Shown here: in pieces, positions 19,946 through 29,476 of the stretch
Numbering within the stretch: position 1 is the first letter of the stretch
Layout of the letters: each line of letters begins with the position of its first letter
NCBI RefSeq assembly: GCF_026262505.1
Contig: NC_067207.1
Location: forward strand, 31,836,082 to 31,900,081
DNA: 64,000 nucleotides
From: Trichomonas vaginalis G3
Taxonomy: Eukaryota > Parabasalia > Trichomonadida > Trichomonadidae
Direction: 5' to 3'
Made by a program: the position numbers and the translations under genes
Notes under the pieces: model-generated
What the model was told of the DNA's origin: nothing
The model's input: only the letters and a program-made list of their open reading frames with translations
The model's database searches: none

Positions 19946-21297
19946 ATGACCCCACTATGTTGCAACAAATGTCAAGCAATCCTATGCTTTTAAACCGAGT
20001 TGTTGGTGCACAGAGTGGAGGTTTAAGAGCGGCACTTTTAGCGAAAATGGCAGGCTATGGTGGAGCTGCAGACGGAACAGCATATAACCCTCAAAGTCAA
20101 ATGAATTTGAGTTCACTCAAAAATCAAATAACAGATGTCAAAAAGTCAAACATAGACATACAGAAGCAAATAAGTGAAAACGAAAAGAAACTAGAATATG
20201 ACAGACACACAAAGAAACTCAATGAGTTAAACGTAGAGAAAAAGAAGAAAGAAGAACAACTGAAAGAACTAAGTACAGAGGAATATGCGAAAAAAGTGTC
20301 AGAAAAAGCAGCAGAAGTAGCAAAAATGGAACAAGATGTCATAAATTTGAAAAACCATACTACTCAATATAAAATACTGAAAGATGAAGAGATAAAACAA
20401 AAAGCCCTGAAGACATATATGGATAGCGATGAGTATAAAAAGGAAGTTGAAGCAAATGTAAAGGCAGAAAAACTTTTACAGTTGCAAAACCAAACCGTAC
20501 AGTATGAAAACTTAGCACAAGAAAGTAAAAATAACGACGCGGCTATGCAAAAGGCAATGAAAAGCGCAGAGTATATAAAAGCTAACAATGACTGGTTAGA
20601 TGCCCAAGCCAACGCTAAAGCAGCCCAACTCATAGGGTCAATAAGGACAAAAATACAAGCGGATGAAGACAGTTCAAATGAAGCTTTAACAAATGCTGAC
20701 TTTAAGAACGCCTTCGAAGCTCTTCATAGTAAGGTGAAACAAGTGAACGATTTCTCATCTGGAAAGAAACTGAAGTCTGAAGGTTTCGACAAAGAGTTAA
20801 AAGAAGTAGCACAAAATATGACGAAAATAACAGATGCAGCAACGAGACAGGCAGTTCAAAGTGCCTATGACGCCGTTAGAGCAACTGTTGTGGAAAGTCA
20901 AGAAAAAGAGTTACAACAGACCAAAACAGACCTAGTAAATGCTTTCTTAAAAACGAAAAGTCAGGTAGGACACTATGCTGCAGATGGAACATATGTGCCA
21001 GCTGGTGGAACTTATATACCACCAAACCCTCCAAGAGAAGCACCTGCACCAGGACTACCTAAAACATTTACATCGTCACATGGACACAGACACAGGCATG
21101 CACAACAACCAGCACAACAACCACCTCCACAACCAGCACAACAACCAACACAACAACCAGCACAGCAACCAACAGTTCAAAACCCTGCACAACAACAACC
21201 ACAAACAGAGCAAGGACATAAAAGAAGTAGAGAACAAGGAAACCAAGAATTCTTAAAAATGCTTAAAGAAGAGTGTGGTTTCCCAGATAGTATATAA
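19939..21297 (+). CDS. Coiled-coil Polinton protein with Gln/Pro-rich tail
   Basis: About 452 residues. The N-terminus is Gln/Met-rich. Residues from about 60 to 330 are strongly helical and charged (KKQISENEKKLEYDRHTKKL and similar), a long coiled coil. The tail is Pro/Gln-rich with repeated QQPAQQPT units and ends in a short helix. It opens the block that leads to the capsid gene, so a structural or scaffolding role is a reasonable inference. I do not recognise a family. The start codon is uncertain. Confidence 0.6.
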   Translation: MLNDPTMLQQMSSNPMLLNRVVGAQSGGLRAALLAKMAGYGGAADGTAYNPQSQMNLSSLKNQITDVKKSNIDIQKQISENEKKLEYDRHTKKLNELNVEKKKKEEQLKELSTEEYAKKVSEKAAEVAKMEQDVINLKNHTTQYKILKDEEIKQKALKTYMDSDEYKKEVEANVKAEKLLQLQNQTVQYENLAQESKNNDAAMQKAMKSAEYIKANNDWLDAQANAKAAQLIGSIRTKIQADEDSSNEALTNADFKNAFEALHSKVKQVNDFSSGKKLKSEGFDKELKEVAQNMTKITDAATRQAVQSAYDAVRATVVESQEKELQQTKTDLVNAFLKTKSQVGHYAADGTYVPAGGTYIPPNPPREAPAPGLPKTFTSSHGHRHRHAQQPAQQPPPQPAQQPTQQPAQQPTVQNPAQQQPQTEQGHKRSREQGNQEFLKMLKEECGFPDSI

Positions 21298-22447
21298 AGA
21301 AGCTATTAGAAAGTTCAAGGATGGAAATACTGACCCGGACCTATTTAGCTTTATGGCTCAGCACCAAAACGGATATAATCTCAAACCTGGAAAATACAAG
21401 CTCGCTAAGGGATATGATTTAATAGCATATCATCCAAATGACATGGATGAATTTACTCCGAGATATTTGATGTCAGAGCTAAATGACAATTCAACTTTCG
21501 TCATGAAACGCGTAAAAAATAGAGACGGAACGAAAGAACAAAAGCTTATGAATGCGGATGACGTAGATAGGGAAATTGTTGAAAACGGTCTCGGAATATA
21601 TGAAATGCCAGCAGATGAGGTACAAGAAACTCCACAGGAAGAAGTTCAGATACAACCAGACATGGAAGAAATAGTTCAGCAACAACAGCTAGAAGAGCCT
21701 GAAGGAAACGAACAAGTCCTTCCTTTGGAAACTAACTTCACAGAACTAGATGAAGATTTGGAACAGCCGAAAAATCTTGACCCTCAACAAGAGTATGCGG
21801 AGAATATGGAATCTTTCCAAGAGTCTAAAAAAAATTCGGCTGACATAGTAGAAGAATATCGAAAAATGTTTGCCGACATACAAAAGACTCCAACACCAGA
21901 TGAAAATATTCAGCATAGAATGGAAGTACTGAAAGAAAATGTACACAAATACAACAACCCTTTTTACTTACGAGCATTTAACGTTCAATCTTCGGATGAA
22001 CTCGGTGAAAATAAAAGGTTAAATTTCAAGAAAACATATAGAAATGAAACATTGTTTAAAGTTCATTCAGAACCTAACCAAGATGGAAACAAACCTACTT
22101 TTGTTTCTGCAGACGATGGAACTACAATGAGATGGGGTCATAAAGCTAACCCGGATAGGTGGTTCATAAACTTACAACCACAATTCCAAGAAGTTGTAGA
22201 CGCAATGGAAGTCAATGGTGAACCAGATATAGCTGGTATTTTAAGCGCGGCTTTAATGCCATTGAAAGATATGAAACATGCAGATATTTTGGACCAGTAT
22301 GAAATGAACATGGCTGATGGAAATATAACACCTGACGTTCTAGAACATTTATCTCAAAGAACTACACAGAACCATAGAGATGGTATATTTGGTGAAGAGT
22401 TTAGAAAGAAAGTTAGGGAGAGAAGGAAGAGAACCTATTGTACATGA
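21275..22447 (+). CDS. Polinton protein of unknown function, upstream of capsid
   Basis: An open frame of about 390 codons with protein-like composition. An acidic, Gln/Glu-rich middle (about residues 105-190) separates a basic N-terminal part (GKYKLAKGYDLIAYHPND) from a C-terminal part rich in Asn and Asp (RWGHKANPDRWFINLQPQF). It overlaps the previous gene slightly and lies in the capsid block, which suggests a virion or assembly role. The start is uncertain. No family recognised. Confidence 0.55.
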   Translation: MVSQIVYKEAIRKFKDGNTDPDLFSFMAQHQNGYNLKPGKYKLAKGYDLIAYHPNDMDEFTPRYLMSELNDNSTFVMKRVKNRDGTKEQKLMNADDVDREIVENGLGIYEMPADEVQETPQEEVQIQPDMEEIVQQQQLEEPEGNEQVLPLETNFTELDEDLEQPKNLDPQQEYAENMESFQESKKNSADIVEEYRKMFADIQKTPTPDENIQHRMEVLKENVHKYNNPFYLRAFNVQSSDELGENKRLNFKKTYRNETLFKVHSEPNQDGNKPTFVSADDGTTMRWGHKANPDRWFINLQPQFQEVVDAMEVNGEPDIAGILSAALMPLKDMKHADILDQYEMNMADGNITPDVLEHLSQRTTQNHRDGIFGEEFRKKVRERRKRTYCT

Positions 22448-23024
22448 CCTTGCAAACGAAAGTTTACAAAATGTCATAAAAACTTACTTTGCAGACGATG
22501 AATCGAGAAGGGATGAATATTTAAGAAAACTCAAATGGACAGTACCAAATGAAATGTTAGTATTGAAAAACATGTTCCTTGACAAAATAAAACCAACTAC
22601 AGAAATAAACGACGCAAGACTGAAAGATTGGGTAAAAGCTTTCCCATTCACAAAAGATATAGTTGGTAACATGGAAAGAAAACCAGAATGGCTACAAAAA
22701 CATATATTTGGAAACGAGCTTATTCCATATGGACAGGCACTGTTTGAAGCGCTTGAACCGGAAACTCAGGAAAGAGTCATGCAAACAATACGCGAAGACT
22801 CAAATACAGACTATGACAAACTCTTTCTAGGATATAGGTTACCTGAGATGGGCGACCAGTGCCAAAAGGCAAAAAGGACATGGGAAATTTGCAACATACT
22901 AGATGAACATAATGCAAAGATGCAACAACTTCAAGCAGAGGGCAATGAAGGAAAAAGAAGAGTTAAAAACTCAGTCAGGAAGAAAGTAAAGCTTGGTCCA
23001 CGTGGGTTCTATTATGACATATAA
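22380..23024 (+). CDS. Polinton protein of unknown function, directly before capsid
   Basis: An open frame of about 214 codons, mostly helical and charged, with motifs such as LRKLKWTVPNEMLVLKNMF and KAKRTWEICNILDEHNAK, and a basic C-terminus (RRVKNSVRKKVKLGPRG). It ends 32 bases before the capsid gene. A structural or packaging role is inferred from position only. Confidence 0.5.
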   Translation: MVYLVKSLERKLGREGREPIVHDLANESLQNVIKTYFADDESRRDEYLRKLKWTVPNEMLVLKNMFLDKIKPTTEINDARLKDWVKAFPFTKDIVGNMERKPEWLQKHIFGNELIPYGQALFEALEPETQERVMQTIREDSNTDYDKLFLGYRLPEMGDQCQKAKRTWEICNILDEHNAKMQQLQAEGNEGKRRVKNSVRKKVKLGPRGFYYDI

Positions 23025-23056
23025 ATCCAACTATTCTATATTTTTACTCATATGAA

Positions 23057-24661
23057 ATGTACGCCGCTCAGAATATAACGCCAACAGTTTTGGATGCTAT
23101 GAATGGAAATGTTTCCGAATGGTATAACGAATGCGACAATGCCATTAGAAGGTCAGAAATAGTTCCTGGAACTTACGAATATACAACTGCTGTTTCTTAT
23201 GGAAACGTAGGTGAGTTTGGAGAAGGTTCTTCAACAACAGTAGATATTGCTTGCGACAGGTTTCATATAATTTCTATTGACAACTCTTTCTTATACGTGG
23301 AACAAGACATTGAAATAAAACCTTCTGCCAAGTTGTCTGACAAGAAAGGTTGCAATGGAATTTTCTATGTCGGATACCAATATGCTCCAGAAGTTTTCAT
23401 GGGATATAAGATATATTCTAACTCTGACTTAGTTCAAACAGTAACATGGGCAAACTATGAATGGTTCGCTTTGAGAAACTCAGTACAACCACAAGCTAGA
23501 GAACAAACAGACCAGTATGCAACTATTGAGAAAATAAGAAGACTTGACCCTAACGTTCCAGGAGTTTATGTTAACCTTTCTGGTTCAGATGGAAATGCTG
23601 TCACTAAAGTAAAACTGAAACTTAGAGTTCCTTTGTCATCTTTCCTCATCTTCAGGTTTTTAAGATACTTGCCAAACTGGGCAGGAAAAATTTCTATCGA
23701 ACTTACTCCAAGCAAAAATAACTTAGTCATTGCACCAACACAAGACCCATTCAGCATTGCTGTAGCTGGAACTGGTGGAGCCAAGTTCTGTGACTTTTGC
23801 AAAGACAAAGTTGACTTAGACTTTGGTTTCTCAAACTTCAACACTGAAGTAAACTACTATTTCAATGCTGCTGGAACTGCTTGGGACCCAGTTAAGTTCA
23901 CATGCGAAAAATTTGAATGCAAGAGAATAGAAAGCAGACTTGCAGTCTATATGTTGGACCCAGATATTTCAAATGCTTTAGCTGCCAAATATATTGCAGT
24001 TCCACTTATGTTCCCTATACACCAAATATCTGTCAAAGACTTTGCAGGTGAAGTTGGAAACCAAAGTGCTGACCCAGGTGCAAGAACAGATATTGCCTTA
24101 ACAACTGCAATGAAACATGCAGATACTATGTTTGTACTGTTCAGACGAACTATAAATGACTATTCTTGTTTCTACAACCCTGGTATTAAATATCATATAA
24201 ACATAGATGGCAAATATTATCCAAGAGAAGAATATTCTACAGTTGAGGATATGAGGTCATACAACTTGACATTAGATGCTATGAACTTTAACAACAACTT
24301 CACAACAACCATTAACCCTGAAATGCAAAGTTCTATTATGCCATATGTGAAAGTATGGACTCATACAGGAGGTCAAAAAACTCAATATACAAATGGAGAC
24401 CGTTCAAACTTTTGGCTTGGCATTCCATTTGCTGACTCAGAAGACTTTATGGGTGGTATTTCAACTGTTGGTACTGTACAAATACAATATACTGGTGACA
24501 GAGACGGTCCAGATGAATTGAAAGCAAAGAAGTTTACAAAACCAATAGCACTTTTCACGGAAGATGCTCTTTTGAAGATTCGTTCGATGAAACCTGCTGG
24601 GGCTCCTCAGATTGGCATAACGACAGCTTCCATCGAGCAGATTTTGGCAGCAGGTCAGTAA
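23057..24661 (+). CDS. Major capsid protein, double-jelly-roll-like (Polinton)
   Basis: A 534-residue protein in the size range of Polinton major capsid proteins. It is beta-rich throughout, with YEYTTAVSYGNVGEF near the start and, at about 195-230, VPLSSFLIFRFLRYLPNWAG followed by KISIELTPSKNNLVIAP. That arrangement resembles the strand-helix-strand pattern at the end of the first jelly roll in adenovirus- and Polinton-type capsid proteins. Position fits too: it is the largest gene of the block and lies two genes before a smaller beta-rich protein that could be the penton. I infer it forms the trimeric hexon-like capsomer. Structure prediction would decide it. Confidence 0.7.
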   Translation: MYAAQNITPTVLDAMNGNVSEWYNECDNAIRRSEIVPGTYEYTTAVSYGNVGEFGEGSSTTVDIACDRFHIISIDNSFLYVEQDIEIKPSAKLSDKKGCNGIFYVGYQYAPEVFMGYKIYSNSDLVQTVTWANYEWFALRNSVQPQAREQTDQYATIEKIRRLDPNVPGVYVNLSGSDGNAVTKVKLKLRVPLSSFLIFRFLRYLPNWAGKISIELTPSKNNLVIAPTQDPFSIAVAGTGGAKFCDFCKDKVDLDFGFSNFNTEVNYYFNAAGTAWDPVKFTCEKFECKRIESRLAVYMLDPDISNALAAKYIAVPLMFPIHQISVKDFAGEVGNQSADPGARTDIALTTAMKHADTMFVLFRRTINDYSCFYNPGIKYHINIDGKYYPREEYSTVEDMRSYNLTLDAMNFNNNFTTTINPEMQSSIMPYVKVWTHTGGQKTQYTNGDRSNFWLGIPFADSEDFMGGISTVGTVQIQYTGDRDGPDELKAKKFTKPIALFTEDALLKIRSMKPAGAPQIGITTASIEQILAAGQ

Positions 24662-24974
24662 GTTGTTCTTGAACTGACTTCTCTCCGTCAAATATTGACA
24701 GTACGCCAGTTTTGACATAAAATTGTATTATAAACTTACCTTTAGAAATATCTGTAAGTTTTGTTGTTATATTTTTGTCTGCTTCAAGAACTTTCACCAT
24801 TTCGGTTATACCAACTTTCTTTGCTTTATGAAAATATTTTGGTTCAGCAAAGACTGCTATTCTATAACATTTTCCATTGTTTGTGTAAAGAACTACTCTG
24901 TCAATGTATTTGTATTGTTTGTGTGTGTAAACTTTGTTCTGCTTCAATTCGAAGAGATACTCAAATACGTCCAT
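24555..24974 (-). CDS. Small Polinton protein of unknown function
   Basis: A 139-residue frame on the minus strand whose C-terminus overlaps the end of the capsid gene. It shares a very short divergent promoter with the plus-strand gene starting at 24993 (18 bases between the two ATGs). Residues 12-90 look like a compact alpha/beta fold (VYTHKQYKYIDRVVLYTNN; YRIAVFAEPKYFHKAKKVG). No family recognised. Confidence 0.5.
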   Translation of the reverse strand: MDVFEYLFELKQNKVYTHKQYKYIDRVVLYTNNGKCYRIAVFAEPKYFHKAKKVGITEMVKVLEADKNITTKLTDISKGKFIIQFYVKTGVLSIFDGEKSVQEQLTDLLPKSARWKLSLCQSEEPQQVSSNESSKEHLP

Positions 24975-24992
24975 CTTTTTATTCTAAGTAAA

Positions 24993-25481
24993 ATGTCATT
25001 TCCGAAAAATAGAAGCGTAAGTGTTTCAAAAGGTTTAATGGCGGTGGCAGATGTGAAGTTAAATTCACCAACTCAAACAAACACTCAAAGTGTTGTTGTC
25101 AATGTCAAAGAAAGAGATGTTGAAGTGGGGAAACCATACGAGGACGAAGATGGTATAACAATTGTTCCTGTAAAAGAACAACCAACATATCCTGAAGTTA
25201 GCAGAGAGTTAAGTTCTGTTGCAGATATTCGAAATGACTACCAACAACTTAAAGACAAACTTAAAACTCAGGAGAAGATTTGTCAAGCTTTAGGTATAAT
25301 GTTAAACTTGGTCGAACACAACCCTGTAAAAGTGAACTCATATGTCATTGCACCTCATGAAGTTTTGAAAGAACTATTGAAACTTTTGACAGAGGCAGAC
25401 GATATAAACATCAAAGAAATAGAACCCGACATTGGTTGCTGTGGTGTTTCATATAATGTCATGACAAGATATACGTTATGA
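24993..25481 (+). CDS. Small Polinton protein of unknown function
   Basis: 162 residues from the ATG at 24993, chosen because ATTCTAAGTAAA directly precedes it and matches the short A/T promoter block used by other genes of the element. The C-terminal half is helical (NDYQQLKDKLKTQEKICQAL) and ends with a Cys pair (DIGCCG). No family recognised; position between capsid and putative penton suggests a virion protein. Confidence 0.55.
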   Translation: MSFPKNRSVSVSKGLMAVADVKLNSPTQTNTQSVVVNVKERDVEVGKPYEDEDGITIVPVKEQPTYPEVSRELSSVADIRNDYQQLKDKLKTQEKICQALGIMLNLVEHNPVKVNSYVIAPHEVLKELLKLLTEADDINIKEIEPDIGCCGVSYNVMTRYTL

Positions 25482-25575
25482 AAGGAGGCGAAACGTTGAA
25501 CTTAAAATATAGTTTCCCAGACGTTATAAAAATTTGACGACCACAACATTTCATTAAAATTTAGTTGCTAAGTAA

Positions 25576-26364
25576 ATGGCAGAAGACATAGTGGTTTATA
25601 CTATTACGACTAAAAACCCTGAGTCATATAATTCTATAACAACAAACTTACAAAGTCCTCAAGGACGATATTGTAAACTAACCTTAAACACAATGACGAC
25701 TAAAGCCTGTTTTGCTCTTTTGACACCAGAAGACTTTGTTGTTGTGAATGGTAAAAAATACTTCTTTGAAGATACTTACTCAGATATACCACCAACAGGT
25801 TTTGTTGACTTATTTAATACTTTAAGGACGGATGTAACATGTGCTGCAACTAGAGCAGGTTTCATTATGTTTGGATGTCCGACTGAGTTTACTATAAACA
25901 ATATGAGCTATAATACAAAACTTATTTCTGGTTTTTACTACCAACAGTTTCCTATAACAGGAAAAGGTGTCATACAAGGAATGTCTGTTCCATTGACTTT
26001 AAGTACACCTATTTTATATATTGTTTCAAACTTAGGTTCAAAGTGCTATTCGAATGTTGACAGAAACTACTATGACCAAAAGATACTCATGCGTATAAAC
26101 AACACTTTCTCTGCTGGTTTGCCTATTGTTCATTCGAATGCAGAGTTTTCAGCTTTAGTAAACTCAAACACTTTAGCAAACATAAACTTAACCTTAGTTG
26201 ACGCAAACTTTGTTCCTGTAAAACTTTTATGTCCTATGTATTTGTCAATGACGGCAGAAAGTTTCGAATTGGAAGATGCAACTGGTGAAAGTATTGTACT
26301 ACAAGAACAACTTCAACAACAAATAGCTCAAGAACAACAAATGCAACAAATAGCTCAAGAATAA
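25576..26364 (+). CDS. Putative minor capsid (penton-like) protein
   Basis: 262 residues, almost entirely beta-rich, with a Gln-rich tail. The closing part, INLTLVDANFVPVKLLCPM, followed by YLSMT, resembles the final strands of single-jelly-roll penton proteins of Polintons and virophages (pattern LxLxDxxGxPVxL...YLxLxF). Size and position just downstream of the major capsid gene also fit. In virions this protein would fill the five-fold vertices. Assignment rests on pattern and context, not on a search. Confidence 0.5.
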   Translation: MAEDIVVYTITTKNPESYNSITTNLQSPQGRYCKLTLNTMTTKACFALLTPEDFVVVNGKKYFFEDTYSDIPPTGFVDLFNTLRTDVTCAATRAGFIMFGCPTEFTINNMSYNTKLISGFYYQQFPITGKGVIQGMSVPLTLSTPILYIVSNLGSKCYSNVDRNYYDQKILMRINNTFSAGLPIVHSNAEFSALVNSNTLANINLTLVDANFVPVKLLCPMYLSMTAESFELEDATGESIVLQEQLQQQIAQEQQMQQIAQE

Positions 26365-26391
26365 AAAAAATATTTTTTTTATTTTTATAAA

Positions 26392-27627
26392 ATGTACAGA
26401 ATAGATGTTTCAGATTTTTATGACTTCCAAGCCTTCAGAAATATGTGTCCATTTAGAGACTATAACAAAGCAGTCGAGAATTTGAAACGTTTAGTCATTT
26501 ATGTCGACTCTGCCCCAGAATGTTATGTTATGAAAGAATGGGATGTTGTCTTTAACAAACCAAGAGCAACCATAGTTTCAGAACAAGAATGTAAACAGAA
26601 ACTTAAGAAAATAAAAGTTGTACAAGTTGGTATGAAGATGTTAGATGCTTGGGATATCTTATTGTCAAAGTTAGAAGATTTTTCAGTTCGTGGTATAAAG
26701 TTTTATACACCATCTCCAAACTTCTATTCTATCTTCACTGGATATAAATACGAACAAGTAGAATGGAAAGAAAATGTTATAGAAGCTTGGTTAGACCATG
26801 TCAAAGAAATTATATGCAATGGAAACGAAAGAGTCTATGAGTATATCTTATGTTGGTTTGCAAACATCTTACAACATCCAAGTGCTAAAAATGAAACTGC
26901 TCTCATTGTAATTGGAAAACAAGGAACAGGTAAGAACACTTTCTTTACAGATATTTTGTGCAAACTGTTAGAGGGCTATTCGAACCCGAATATGACAAAC
27001 TTAGAAAACATCTGCGGTAAATTTAACTCCTCAATAGAGAATATGAAACTTATAGTATGTAACGAACTTCAAAGTATAGATACAACAAAGGTTTTAAACT
27101 CAGATGCTTTGAAGAGTCTTATAACAGACAAAGTTGGAGTTGTTGAAAGAAAATATAAAGACCAAAGAGTTTGTGAAAATGTTGCAAATTTCATTATGGT
27201 TTCAAACAACGCCGTTCCGATGAAGTTAGAAAGTTCTGACAGAAGATATGTAGTTGTCAGAACGTCAGATTCTCATATGCAAGATACAGAATATTTTGAC
27301 GCTTTGTCAGAAACTTTGACATCTGACTTTTACAACCACTTGTTCTCATATTTTATGACATTAGATATTTCTAAGTTCAATCCAAGACAAATTCCACATA
27401 CCGAAGAAAGACAAACATTGTTAGAAGCAAACAAGAGTGTTTATGAACTGTTTATAGATGAGACTAACTTTGAGTGTTTGGATGAAAGGTCATTGTACGA
27501 TGAATATAAACAATATTGCCAAGAGTATGGTTATATGACAGCGTCTAAACGAACATTCTTGGCAAATGTCAAAAATCTTTTAGATGTTCAGAACGGCGTA
27601 TATACAAAGAAAAATTTTTCTGAGTAA
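26392..27627 (+). CDS. Superfamily 3 helicase (D5/DUF5906-like)
   Basis: 411 residues. The helicase core has Walker A GKQGTGKNTFF near 173, a Walker B-like stretch LIVCNELQ near 221, the B' region LKSLITDKVGVVERKY, and motif C NFIMVSNN near 266. These occur in the order and spacing of SF3 helicases of the D5 type found in phages, virophages and Polinton-like viruses. SF3 helicases form hexamers that unwind DNA at the replication origin. The first 100 residues carry no primase motif that I can recognise. It is expressed in the same direction as the capsid block and the ATPase, with a T-tract and ATAAA just before its ATG. Confidence 0.82.
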   Translation: MYRIDVSDFYDFQAFRNMCPFRDYNKAVENLKRLVIYVDSAPECYVMKEWDVVFNKPRATIVSEQECKQKLKKIKVVQVGMKMLDAWDILLSKLEDFSVRGIKFYTPSPNFYSIFTGYKYEQVEWKENVIEAWLDHVKEIICNGNERVYEYILCWFANILQHPSAKNETALIVIGKQGTGKNTFFTDILCKLLEGYSNPNMTNLENICGKFNSSIENMKLIVCNELQSIDTTKVLNSDALKSLITDKVGVVERKYKDQRVCENVANFIMVSNNAVPMKLESSDRRYVVVRTSDSHMQDTEYFDALSETLTSDFYNHLFSYFMTLDISKFNPRQIPHTEERQTLLEANKSVYELFIDETNFECLDERSLYDEYKQYCQEYGYMTASKRTFLANVKNLLDVQNGVYTKKNFSE

Positions 27628-27662
27628 ATTTTAAAAAAATATTTTTTTATCCGATAGAAAAG

Positions 27663-28082
27663 ATGGCAAAATTCATCTCAGTAAACAAGTACATGACAGA
27701 AGTCAAAGAAGAACTAGACCCATTCGCATATTTGAATGTTTACTTCTACCATTTTGAAAAGTCTACATTTGACAAAGTTTGGAACATCGAACCAGTTAAG
27801 TTTGCTATTGTGACTAAAAATGGTGCGAAATTTGAAGACTTAGACATTGACGGTATGTTGACAGTCAAAGAAAATTTTGACAGAAAGTTCTCAAAACTCG
27901 AAGAAGGCAAAGCATACAAACTTGTTATACCTTATGAACCAAAGAAAGCAGACGACTATGAATATTATGAGTCTAAGATAGTTGAAGTTCAAGGTAAATT
28001 GGGTAAAAAGATTTTAGAGTCTAAACCAGTGTTTGCTCCTAAAGAGGAAGAGAACATTGACATTGACCCAGAAATGTTCTAA
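27663..28082 (+). CDS. Small acidic Polinton protein
   Basis: 139 residues, charged, with beta-rich stretches (YLNVYFYHFEKSTFDKVWN; YKLVIPYEPKKADDYEYYE) and a very acidic C-terminus (EEENIDIDPEMF). The composition and its place just after the helicase recall small single-strand DNA-binding proteins, whose tails are acidic, but this is only an inference. Confidence 0.5.
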   Translation: MAKFISVNKYMTEVKEELDPFAYLNVYFYHFEKSTFDKVWNIEPVKFAIVTKNGAKFEDLDIDGMLTVKENFDRKFSKLEEGKAYKLVIPYEPKKADDYEYYESKIVEVQGKLGKKILESKPVFAPKEEENIDIDPEMF

Positions 28083-28098
28083 AAATAAAATTTTATTT

Positions 28099-28548
28099 TT
28101 ACATGTCAAATTTCTTTTTCTCTGGTTCAGGTTCTTTCTTCTCTTCTTCTACTTTCTTTTCTTTCTTCTCTCTCTTCTTCTTCTTCTCTGGTGGAGTTAT
28201 GTCAAACTTCTCAGAACCATATTTTTGTAAAAGGTCTTTGTCCTTTAATAGCTCTTCTATTCTGTTTTCTATTTCATCTTCAAGAACAGCGCATGTGTCT
28301 TCTTTGCATTCTAAGAACTTTTGTTGGACTTCAGCTTTCCAATCGGCGTCATCTCTGTCAACAAGTCTGTCATTGACAAATTTTAAGACTTCTCTGCTTA
28401 ATGTTTTATGGTTCTTGTCATATTCCCAGAAACAGAACTTTAGAACAAATTCACCTTTCTTGTTTACACTATGTAAGATTTTATGGTCGACAGATGTTTT
28501 GCTGTCGAAAAGTTTGTCTCGAATATAGATAGCGAAATCGCTAGACAT
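28099..28548 (-). CDS. Polinton protein with highly charged C-terminal tail
   Basis: 149 residues. A folded-looking N-terminal part (SSDFAIYIRDKLFDSK; FVLKFCFWEYDKNHKTLS) is followed by helices and a Lys/Glu-rich tail. Its ATG is 36 bases from the ATG of the packaging ATPase on the opposite strand, a divergent pair with TTTTTAATTTTTCTAAAAAT between. Function unknown. Confidence 0.5.
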   Translation of the reverse strand: MSSDFAIYIRDKLFDSKTSVDHKILHSVNKKGEFVLKFCFWEYDKNHKTLSREVLKFVNDRLVDRDDADWKAEVQQKFLECKEDTCAVLEDEIENRIEELLKDKDLLQKYGSEKFDITPPEKKKKREKKEKKVEEEKKEPEPEKKKFDM

Positions 28549-28584
28549 TTCCTAAAAGATAAAATTTTTAATTTTTCTAAAAAT

Positions 28585-29460
28585 ATGTTAGAAAAAAAGT
28601 TTGCTGACATTGACAAGAAATTTGAGAATGTTTTAAACAAGAACAAGAGGAAGTTAGAAAATGCTCAGATAAAGCCTATACATGACAAGTTCTTATTTGC
28701 TCAGAATGGTATAACAGGTCTAATTGCACCACCTGGGTCGGGTAAGACTTTCACTTATCTTAAAATGGCTGCACAACAACAAGAACTAGATGAGAAGAAC
28801 CCATTCTATGAGTTAGTTGTTATTTGTAGTACTTCTGGTCAATTTGACCAAACCGTCAATTCGTTCAAAGATATTATAAAAAAGTCTAAGTTAGTATGTA
28901 TAAAAGACTCTGAGTTGTTAGATTGGATAAAGAAGTACCAAAGAAGAGTTTTGAAGTACAATGCTATAAATGAGTATATAAATTCTAAGTTTAAAGACCC
29001 AAATGAGGAAATGCAGAGAATATTAGAGAAGAAACACTTCAGAAACAAACAGAAAGAGATAGAATACATTTCGAAGAAATTGCAATCTTACGATTGGAAG
29101 ACTTACCCTCACAGATGTCTTCTTATCTTAGATGATTTCGCCTCTCATCCTTTGTTAAAGAACAGAGAACAAGACATGTGTCGAATTCTTAAGAAGCTCA
29201 GACACTTTAACATCTCAGTTGTCATTTGTGTACAGACAGCAAAGAGTTTAAGTAAGGATGTTAAAAGAATACTTACTGACATTGTACTTTTCCCCGGATT
29301 GTCCGAAGACGATTTCATGGAACTTATGAAAGAGTCCATGGCAGGTAAGTTTGACAGACATGAACTATGGGAGAAGTACAAAGTCATACAAGACCCTCAT
29401 ACTTCTTTCAGAATTCATATCTACGCAAACAAAGTTCAAATTGTAAAAAGTCAAGCTTGA
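28585..29460 (+). CDS. DNA-packaging ATPase (A32/FtsK-HerA type)
   Basis: 291 residues from the ATG at 28585. Walker A is GLIAPPGSGKTFTYLKM (about residues 44-60) and Walker B is RCLLILDDFASHP (about 176-188), with a following stretch VVICVQTAKSLSKDV matching the sensor region. This is the pattern of the A32-like genome-packaging ATPases of poxviruses, virophages and Polintons, which drive DNA into preformed capsids. It ends 16 bases before a convergent gene. Confidence 0.88.
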   Translation: MLEKKFADIDKKFENVLNKNKRKLENAQIKPIHDKFLFAQNGITGLIAPPGSGKTFTYLKMAAQQQELDEKNPFYELVVICSTSGQFDQTVNSFKDIIKKSKLVCIKDSELLDWIKKYQRRVLKYNAINEYINSKFKDPNEEMQRILEKKHFRNKQKEIEYISKKLQSYDWKTYPHRCLLILDDFASHPLLKNREQDMCRILKKLRHFNISVVICVQTAKSLSKDVKRILTDIVLFPGLSEDDFMELMKESMAGKFDRHELWEKYKVIQDPHTSFRIHIYANKVQIVKSQA

Positions 29461-29476
29461 AAAATAAATGGTTCAT

